Source: Pseudomonas fluorescens
Lineage (GTDB): Bacteria; Pseudomonadota; Gammaproteobacteria; Pseudomonadales; Pseudomonadaceae
Length of the DNA stretch: 64,000 bases
Direction: 5' to 3'
Assembly (NCBI RefSeq): GCF_040448305.1
Contig: NZ_CP148752.1
Span: forward strand, 4,588,001-4,652,000
The notes under the pieces were generated by a model, which worked only from the letters and a program-made list of their open reading frames with translations, ran no database searches and had not been told where the DNA came from. How positions within the stretch are numbered: the first letter of the stretch is position 1; the number at the start of each line of letters is the position of its first letter. The translations under genes were made by a program, and so were the position numbers. Shown piece by piece: positions 58,051 to 64,000 of this stretch.

Positions 58051-60090
58051 TTACAACTGCGCCGCCAACCGCGAACCCTGATTGATCGCCCGCTTGGCAT
58101 CCAGTTCTGCCGCGACATCCGCACCGCCGATCAGGTGCACGCTCTGCCCCGCCGCCACCAGACCGTCATGCAACTCGCGCAGCGGATCCTGCCCGGCGCA
58201 AATCACGATGTTGTCCACTGGCAGCACCTGAGCTTCGCCGGTTTCGCCGATGCGGATGTGCAGGCCTTCGTCGTCGATCTTCAGGTATTCGACGCTGTTG
58301 AGCATCTGCACCTGTTTGTTCTTCAGGCCGGTGCGATGAATCCAGCCGGTGGTCTTGCCCAGGCCATCACCGACCTTGGATTTCTTGCGTTGCAGCAGGA
58401 ACACCTCGCGGGCCGGGGCATGGGGCGCAGCCTTGACACCGGCAACACCGCCGCGCGCTTCAAGGTGTGTATCGATGCCCCACTCCTTCCAGAACGCGGC
58501 GCGATCCTGACTGGTAGCGACGCCTTCATGCACAAGGAACTCGGAGACGTCGAAACCGATACCACCGGCACCAATCACCGCGACGCGCTTGCCGACCGGT
58601 TTGCGCTCCAGGATCACGTCCAGATAGCTCAGCACCTTGGCGTTTTCCACCCCCGCAATGGCCGGCAGGCGCGGCGCAATGCCGGTGGCCAGAATGATCT
58701 CGTCGTAGCCGCCCTCGACCAGCCCGGCTACGTCGACGCGGGTGTTCAGGCACACCTCGACGTTGGTGGTCTGCAACTTGCGGTTGAAGTAGCGAATGGT
58801 CTCAAAGAACTCTTCCTTGCCCGGAACGCGCTTGGCGATGTTGAACTGACCGCCGATTTCGCTGGCCGAATCGAACAGCGTCACCTGATGGCCACGCTCG
58901 GCGGCCACGGTCGCGGCGGATAAACCGGCCGGGCCGGCACCGACCACAGCGATTTTCTTCAGTTGCTGCACGGGCAGGTAGTTGAGTTCGGTTTCGTGGC
59001 AGGCACGCGGGTTGACCAGGCAACTGGTCAACTTGCCGCCGAAGGTGTGGTCGAGGCAGGCCTGGTTGCAACCGATGCAGGTGTTGATTTCATCGGCGCG
59101 GCCTTCAGCGGCCTTGTTGACGAAATCCGGGTCGGCGAGGAACGGCCGCGCCATGGACACCATGTCGGCATCGCCCTCGGCCAGGATCTGCTCGGCCACT
59201 TCCGGGGTGTTGATGCGGTTGGTGGTGATCAGCGGAATATTGACCGAACCACGCAGCTTGGCCGTTACCTTGCTGAAGGCCGCGCGCGGCACTTTGGTGG
59301 CAATGGTCGGAATCCGCGCTTCGTGCCAGCCGATACCGGTGTTGATGATCGTCGCGCCGGCCTGCTCGATGGCCTTGGCCAGTTGCACGATCTCTTCCCA
59401 GGTGCTGCCGCCTTCGACCAGGTCGAGCATCGACAGGCGGAAAATGATGATGAAGTTCGGGCCGACCGCTTCACGCACGCGACGAACGATTTCCACCGGC
59501 AGGCGCATACGGTTTTCGTAGCTGCCGCCCCAGCGGTCGGTACGGTGGTTGGTGTGGGCCGCGAGGAACTGGTTGATGAAGTAGCCTTCCGAACCCATGA
59601 TTTCCACGCCGTCGTACTCGGCGGTTTGTGCCAGTACCGAGCAGGTGACGAAATCGCTGATCTGCTTCTCGATGCCTTCCTCGTCCAGCTCCTTGGGCTT
59701 GAACGGGTTGATCGGCGCCTGGATCGCGCTTGGCGCAACCTGTTTCGGGCTGTAGGCATAACGACCGGCGTGGAGGATCTGCATGCAGATCTTGCCGCCT
59801 GCGTCGTGCACGGCACGGGTCACGATGCGGTGTTTCAGCGCTTCTTCTTCGGTCGTCAGCTTGGCCGCGCCGGAATACACGCCGCCTTCATCGTTCGGGC
59901 CGATACCGCCGGTGACCATCAGGCCGACACCGCCACGGGCACGCTCGGCAAAGTACGCCGCCATGCGCTCGAAGCCGCCCGGTTTCTCTTCAAGGCCAGT
60001 GTGCATCGACCCCATCAGGGTGCGATTGCGCAGCGTGGTGAAACCCAGGTCCAGCGGAGCCAACAGGTGCGGGTATTGAGCGGCGGTCAT
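58051..60090 (-). CDS. fadH: 2,4-dienoyl-CoA reductase (NADPH)
   Basis: 679-residue OYE-like iron-sulfur flavoprotein that reduces 2,4-dienoyl-CoA during breakdown of unsaturated fatty acids. The N-terminal TIM barrel (FMN) contains MGSEGYFINQFLAAHTNHRTDRWGGSYENR. The 4Fe-4S cysteines follow in CIGCNQACLDHTFGG...SCLVNP near residue 330-350, then the FAD motif VVGAGPAGLSAATVAAERGH and the NADPH site VAVIGAGGIGFDVSEFL. The start at 60090 (MTAAQYPHLLAPLDL) has a GGAG site. Confidence 0.95.
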   Translation of the reverse strand: MTAAQYPHLLAPLDLGFTTLRNRTLMGSMHTGLEEKPGGFERMAAYFAERARGGVGLMVTGGIGPNDEGGVYSGAAKLTTEEEALKHRIVTRAVHDAGGKICMQILHAGRYAYSPKQVAPSAIQAPINPFKPKELDEEGIEKQISDFVTCSVLAQTAEYDGVEIMGSEGYFINQFLAAHTNHRTDRWGGSYENRMRLPVEIVRRVREAVGPNFIIIFRLSMLDLVEGGSTWEEIVQLAKAIEQAGATIINTGIGWHEARIPTIATKVPRAAFSKVTAKLRGSVNIPLITTNRINTPEVAEQILAEGDADMVSMARPFLADPDFVNKAAEGRADEINTCIGCNQACLDHTFGGKLTSCLVNPRACHETELNYLPVQQLKKIAVVGAGPAGLSAATVAAERGHQVTLFDSASEIGGQFNIAKRVPGKEEFFETIRYFNRKLQTTNVEVCLNTRVDVAGLVEGGYDEIILATGIAPRLPAIAGVENAKVLSYLDVILERKPVGKRVAVIGAGGIGFDVSEFLVHEGVATSQDRAAFWKEWGIDTHLEARGGVAGVKAAPHAPAREVFLLQRKKSKVGDGLGKTTGWIHRTGLKNKQVQMLNSVEYLKIDDEGLHIRIGETGEAQVLPVDNIVICAGQDPLRELHDGLVAAGQSVHLIGGADVAAELDAKRAINQGSRLAAQL

Positions 60091-60243
60091 CGGTAACTCC
60101 ACATCGAGCGATCACGGAAAGTGCGGAAGCTCTACGGCCCCCATCAGTCATGTTCGACAGACTAAGAGTCACGACGCTGTCGCTCAATGACCATAACTGA
60201 CAACTTAATGATCGAAGTGAGCAGCTACAACTCAAAACTAAAA

Positions 60244-60290
60244 CGACCTTCCGGTGCAGGTCCGGGTTGAAACCTGCTCCAGGAAGGTCG
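60244..60290 (-). terminator. Nested stem-loop terminator
   Basis: CGACCTTCC (60244-60252) pairs with GGAAGGTCG (60282-60290), enclosing a second stem GCAGGT/ACCTGC. On the minus strand it is followed by TTTTAGTTTT, 50 bases after the membrane-protein stop. Confidence 0.75.
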
Positions 60291-60340
60291 CTACCTTTCG
60301 GACTCTGGACAAGCCCGCAAGGTTTACACGCAGAACCGGC

Positions 60341-60988
60341 TTAACATGCGCTTGCTACGGTCCGCGCAGGCGCAACGTAGTCGTCCTGATGTTTCGCTCG
60401 CTGGGTCAACACCAGCATCGTCAGGAACCCCAGCGCAATCAGTACCGGATAAGCCATCAACAGTTCGGAAAGGGAATACTTCCAGGCCAAAGGACGTCCG
60501 ACACCCAGCATGGCGGCATACATCCAGGACACTGCCGATAACGAGCCGCAGGCCAACGCCAGCATTCGTGCACTGAACCCGAGATTGAGCAAGGAGCCTA
60601 CCTTTTGCAGTGCTGGCAGTACCATGCGATGCAACAGGACGCCGTTGTAACTCAGCAACGCGACAATAATGACTTTGGCTTGAAGCTTTGGATTCATAAA
60701 GTACTCGACACCTTTTTCCAGGTAATCGATACCGACGACAGCGATGCCAGTTATCCACAGCGCTATTAGTGAAACGATGACAGATCTTTGAAGACTTTCC
60801 ATGTGAGCATTATCATGCTCAACGAATACTTTTCGCCTTAACAGGTTTCTAACCATAGCGACATCACTGGTCAACACCAAACCGATGGCCACACAACACG
60901 CCACCAAATGAACGTAAATAACGCCCAGACGCAAAAACTCCAGGAATTCTTTATTTTCCAGCAGACTCATAATGGTATTTATCGCCAC
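60341..60988 (-). CDS. Membrane protein of unknown function
   Basis: 215 residues with about five to six predicted membrane helices (FLRLGVIYVHLVACCVAIGLVL, SVIVSLIALWITGIAVVGI, VIIVALLSYNGVLLHRMVL, MLALACGSLSAVSWMYAAM, LLMAYPVLIALGFLTMLVL). His residues in the first and third helices recall haem-binding or DUF-type membrane proteins, but I recognise no family. Starts at GTG 60988 with GGTGGAG eight bases before; an ATG at 60970 lacks a ribosome site. Confidence 0.75.
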   Translation of the reverse strand: MAINTIMSLLENKEFLEFLRLGVIYVHLVACCVAIGLVLTSDVAMVRNLLRRKVFVEHDNAHMESLQRSVIVSLIALWITGIAVVGIDYLEKGVEYFMNPKLQAKVIIVALLSYNGVLLHRMVLPALQKVGSLLNLGFSARMLALACGSLSAVSWMYAAMLGVGRPLAWKYSLSELLMAYPVLIALGFLTMLVLTQRAKHQDDYVAPARTVASAC

Positions 60989-61597
60989 GGTATTTTCTCC
61001 ACCTTATTCGAGAGTACGGATCGACCACTTGACAGAATCTTTAATTATTAAAAATTCTGTACGACCTTACTTCTAAAAGATAAGCCAAATCATGGACTCG
61101 GCACTGTTAACCTCATTGACTCGCCTGGCAAATCAATGACTGGCTGGTTTATCACCTCCATGAGTTTCAGATACCCCCCATGTGCATTCACTGCACTTGA
61201 GATTCAACTTCCACTTCTTTTTTTCGACTGCAGGGGCAGGTCATGACTGACGTGCTTAGGAATCAGAGGCCACAGACGCTCCAATGTTCATTTCTTGAGC
61301 AAACCACCGACAAACGGTGCGTAGCGCAAGTGCGCCTGAAGCGACAGTAATGAGCCAACTTTCACTCTATGCCCCACCACAACTGGCCTGCTTGACTACA
61401 TGCACTTTTACAACTGCATATTGGATCCGCTAGTTATTATACATCCCATAACATGCACAATAGCGAGCGACTCTCATCCAGAGCCAGCTCCAACTGCGTA
61501 TTCCGCGGTAATCCGGCCACCACGTCAAGCAGGCCGCAACGCAGTATCAATTGAATCAATCAGGGCGTGAATCAAGTTACTTAATCGTCATCTGTGG
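60989..61597. other. Gene-poor, lower-GC stretch
   Basis: Holds no convincing gene. Two short frames deserve mention: 61243-61350 on the plus strand (35 codons, MTDVLRNQRP..., behind a GGGGCAGG site) and, on the minus strand near 61440-61556, 40 codons without ATG that read LLDVVAGLPRNTQLELALDE, with gene-like composition and stops on both sides, possibly a remnant. Neither is confident. Confidence 0.4.
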
Positions 61598-62200
61598 TCA
61601 TGCCCAAAATCCAAAGTAAGCAAACGCCATAGTTGCAACTACACCCCACGCGGCCAATGCCATAACCGTTGAATTGTGCGGTAACCGGGATTCACTCAAC
61701 CGCTGCCAGCCGGACTTCGAAAACCTGGTGTGGTCATAACGGCAATACAGGATTGCCCGGTAAGTGTGTCGGATGCCTAGCACCAGAAACAGGGTGATCA
61801 GGCCAAGGACAAGTCCACGCGTAATAGTCGGATTAACCAATAGCTCAAGGTGATCCTCCTCGCAGGCAGCGCTATCGATTTCTTCAACGGTAATTCGCTG
61901 ATCATCCGCCGAAGAGCGCTTTTGACCAATCTGGATCGCCGCCTGTTGCTCTAGATCCAACGCCTGATACTTCCAGAGTGTTGACGATCCGTCTCGGCAG
62001 AAGGTAAACGCAGCAGGACTTGAGACGGCGATAATACAAGCGTCGTTGATGTCCAGTTTTTTCAGTGTTTCCGTGGCTGATCTGGTGAAATCCAGGTCGA
62101 AGAGCGGAGTAACCCCACTAGCAAAAGCCGCAACCGAAACCAATAGACTGCTCAAGACGCAGATGGCTGAAATGTTCAAGGCCGGGTTTCCTTTTTCCAT
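61598..62200 (-). CDS. Hypothetical membrane protein
   Basis: 200 residues. N-terminal signal or anchor segment (ALNISAICVLSSLLVSVAAF), a polar middle section with Cys pairs (DACIIA, FTFCRDGSS, SAACEEDHLEL) and two C-terminal membrane spans (GLVLGLITLFLVLGIRHTY and VMALAAWGVVATMAFAYFGF). No family recognised. The start at 62200 (MEKGNPALNIS) is preferred; the longer frame to 62368 overlaps the start of the downstream non-coding gap. It lies downstream of the RTX protein on the same strand. Confidence 0.65.
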   Translation of the reverse strand: MEKGNPALNISAICVLSSLLVSVAAFASGVTPLFDLDFTRSATETLKKLDINDACIIAVSSPAAFTFCRDGSSTLWKYQALDLEQQAAIQIGQKRSSADDQRITVEEIDSAACEEDHLELLVNPTITRGLVLGLITLFLVLGIRHTYRAILYCRYDHTRFSKSGWQRLSESRLPHNSTVMALAAWGVVATMAFAYFGFWA

Positions 62201-62364
62201 TGTTTCTTTGATTTCGCAGTTCGGTTCCAACCTGCTTTGATGAGTTCCAGTACGCTGCTGGCACCCCGATAGCCAATGGGCAATTGAATGGAAGGAGAAA
62301 GGGAGGGCATCCATTGCCCTCCCCTCCGCTGTCCACGCTCCTTGCGACAGTACTGACCAGGACC

Positions 62365-64000
62365 TCAAGTGGCCAGAATGAAGTCCGTCTGATCAACGGC
62401 CGCGCTGTTGATGCCGACAAGGTGAATCGTGTCCGCCCCGATCCCTACCACCGTGTCCGCCCCGTTAGCCGTTATGGTCACGTTGGCAGCGAACGTCGCG
62501 CTGTTGATCCCCAGCGCCGTGATATTGAGCAAGTCCTGCCCGGCCGGATTGGCTCCGAAGTTCAGGATCGTATCGTTGCCGAAACCCGCGGCAGCAAACA
62601 CGAACGTATCGTTGCCGACTTCGCCACTCATCACGTCGTTACCGCCACCGCCGGTGAGAACGTCGTTACCCGCCCCTCCCACGATTATGTTGTCGAGCCC
62701 GTTGCCGGTGCCCGCGAAGTTGCCGCTGCCGCCGAAAAACAGATTTTCGACGTCGGCACCCAGGGTGTAGCTCGCGAGCGAGGTCCAGACCGTGTCGCTG
62801 CCGCCACCGGCGAGTTCGGTCACCACGTCCCCGAGGTCGTCGACTTCATAGGTATCGTTGTCGACGCCACCGACCATCGTGTCGGCACCTGCGCGCCCGA
62901 TGATGGTGTCGTTACCTGCGCCACCGATGAGGACATCAATACCCGCACCGCCCACGATTATGTTGTCGAGTGCGTTGCCTGTGCCCGCAAAGTTGCCGCT
63001 ACCGCCGAAAAACAGATTCTCGACGTTGGCACCCAGCGTGTAGCTCGCAAACGAGGTCCATACCGTGTCGATGCCTGCACCGGCGAGCTCGGTCACCACG
63101 TCCCCGAGGTCGGCGACTTCATAGGTATCGTTGCCGACGCCACCGACCATCGTGTCGGCACCTGCGCGACCGATGATGGTGTCGTTACCTGCGTCACCGA
63201 TGAGGACGTCGTTACCCGCCCCCCCCACGATTATGTTGTCGAGCGCGTTGCCTGTGCCCGCAAAGTTGCCGCTGCCGCCGAAAAACAGATTCTCGACGTT
63301 GGCACCCAGCGTGTAGCTCGCAAGTGAGGTCCAGACCGTGTCGGTGCCGGCACCGGCGAGCTCTATCACCACGTCCCCAAGGTCGGTGACTTCGTAGACA
63401 TCGTTGCCGCCACTGCCGGCCATCGTGTCGGCACCTGCGGCACCGATGAGGACATCAATACCCGCACCGCCCACGAGCGTGTTGTCGAGCGCATTGCCGG
63501 TGCCCGCGAAGTTGCCGCTGCCGCCGAAAAACAGATTTTCGACGTTGGCACTCAGGGTGTAGCTCGCGAGCGAGGTCCAGACCGTGTCGTTGCCGGCACC
63601 GACGAGTTCGGTCACCACGTCCCCAAGGTCGGTGACTTCAAAGATATCGTCGCCGAGACCTCCAGACATGGTATCGGCACCCGCACCCCCGATGAGAATG
63701 TCATTGCCCGCGTCACCATTGAGGATGTCGTTGCCGCCCAGCCCGTTCAGGATGTCGTTGCCATCACCTCCGCTGGCCACGTCGTCGCCTGGCGTGCCGA
63801 TAAAAATGTCGACACCGGGGGTACCGACAAACACTACACCGACGGCCACCGGGGCCGTGGCGTCGGACGCAATGCTTTCGGCCACTCCGAAGTCATCCAC
63901 GTAGCTGACCACCACGCGCACTTGATCACCGACCTGATCCTGGCCAAGCGTGAGCGTGCTGCCGGTGGCTCCGGCGATGTCGACGAAGGTGACCCCATTG
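62365..64000 (-). CDS. RTX repeat protein, C-terminal part (gene runs off the window)
   Basis: At least 545 codons; the frame is open to base 64000, so the 5' end lies outside. The visible part starts with an Ig-like repeat end (GATGSTLTLGQDQVGDQVRV) and then has RTX nonapeptides GGxGxDxxx, which bind calcium after export. Four large tandem units share the text ENLFFGGSGNFAGTGNALDN; unit spacing in DNA is 273, 273 and 246 bases. The C-terminus (residues after VFAAAGFGNDTILNFG) has the fold seen in type I secreted proteins. It is probably a secreted adhesin or enzyme of the haemolysin-type repeat class; no export genes are in view. Confidence 0.85.
   Translation of the reverse strand, partial: NGVTFVDIAGATGSTLTLGQDQVGDQVRVVVSYVDDFGVAESIASDATAPVAVGVVFVGTPGVDIFIGTPGDDVASGGDGNDILNGLGGNDILNGDAGNDILIGGAGADTMSGGLGDDIFEVTDLGDVVTELVGAGNDTVWTSLASYTLSANVENLFFGGSGNFAGTGNALDNTLVGGAGIDVLIGAAGADTMAGSGGNDVYEVTDLGDVVIELAGAGTDTVWTSLASYTLGANVENLFFGGSGNFAGTGNALDNIIVGGAGNDVLIGDAGNDTIIGRAGADTMVGGVGNDTYEVADLGDVVTELAGAGIDTVWTSFASYTLGANVENLFFGGSGNFAGTGNALDNIIVGGAGIDVLIGGAGNDTIIGRAGADTMVGGVDNDTYEVDDLGDVVTELAGGGSDTVWTSLASYTLGADVENLFFGGSGNFAGTGNGLDNIIVGGAGNDVLTGGGGNDVMSGEVGNDTFVFAAAGFGNDTILNFGANPAGQDLLNITALGINSATFAANVTITANGADTVVGIGADTIHLVGINSAAVDQTDFILAT
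62690..63640. repeat. Tandem repeats inside the RTX gene
   Basis: The near-identical segment around AACAGATTYTCGACG recurs with its AGAT at 62741, 63014, 63287 and 63533. Spacings of 273, 273 and 246 differ by 27 bases, one RTX nonapeptide. Confidence 0.85.

Noticed and set aside
62690..63640. Regular repeats as a CRISPR-like array
   Set aside because: The units are in frame, encode RTX nonapeptides and have no spacers of constant length.

Overview
The window looks like a chromosomal segment of a fluorescent Pseudomonas (P. fluorescens group). It is GC-rich and the gene set (cysS-glnS-ppiB-lpxH, tamAB, the liu cluster, phnWX) is typical. It also carries a PrrF-type and a CrcY/CrcZ-type small RNA, and it is peppered with the Pseudomonas REP palindrome (core GCGAGCAAGCTCGC / GCGAGCAGGCTCGC), mostly as inverted pairs (REPINs). 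There is no rRNA, tRNA, CRISPR, phage or insertion sequence. Most of the window reads as core genome with some accessory genes.

Layout. 1-2200: a cluster of TGAACA repeats, a REPIN and a sigma-54 activator of the AcoR type. 2400-7030: cysS-glnS (minus), then ppiB-lpxH (plus, overlapping). 7030-7480: a REPIN and a dispersed Pseudomonas repeat. 7478-13583: tamB-tamA (outer-membrane assembly module) and an acetyltransferase, all minus. 13.9-16.2 kb: xthA and a periplasmic phosphate-binding/OmpA fusion protein with a hairpin over its ribosome site. 16.3-18.6 kb: an acyl-CoA dehydrogenase divergent from a LysR regulator. 18.8-28.5 kb: the leucine/isovalerate catabolic cluster liuR-liuE, an acyl-CoA synthetase on the minus strand and liuABCD, with palindromic LiuR-type operators in front of liuR and liuA. 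The CrcY-type RNA, driven by a sigma-54 promoter, lies just downstream of liuE. 28.6-30.2 kb: an S24-type repressor whose catalytic Ser is Ala, a DUF6124-like small protein and PrrF with its Fur box.

30.2-36 kb: an M14 carboxypeptidase, a metalloprotease lipoprotein of lower GC, and an ECF sigma/anti-sigma pair divergent from a catalase-like peroxidase plus cytochrome b561. Two matching ECF promoters (GGAATA-N15-CGTCT) face outward between the two units. 36-43.7 kb: an IclR regulator divergent from an operon of a PotABCD-like ABC transporter plus a three-component (2Fe-2S / FAD / FAD) amine dehydrogenase of the opine oxidase-HcnABC type. 43.9-49 kb: a ZapE-like ATPase, a leucine-rich-repeat protein kinase, a YebC paralogue and an orphan, short VgrG-like protein. 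49-56.1 kb: a probable aminoethylphosphonate region with an FAD amine oxidase, an OPA-type transporter, two LysR regulators, phnW and phnX. 56.3-61 kb: cytochrome b561, a D-cysteine desulfhydrase/ACC deaminase-like enzyme, fadH and an unknown membrane protein. 61-64 kb: a gene-poor stretch, an unknown membrane protein and the C-terminal part of a large RTX repeat protein that runs off the right edge.

No wholly new system is certain. The best candidates for follow-up are the self-contained ECF/peroxidase regulon, the ABC plus three-component dehydrogenase operon of unknown substrate, the FAD oxidase/transporter next to phnWX, and the repressor that has lost its self-cleavage serine.
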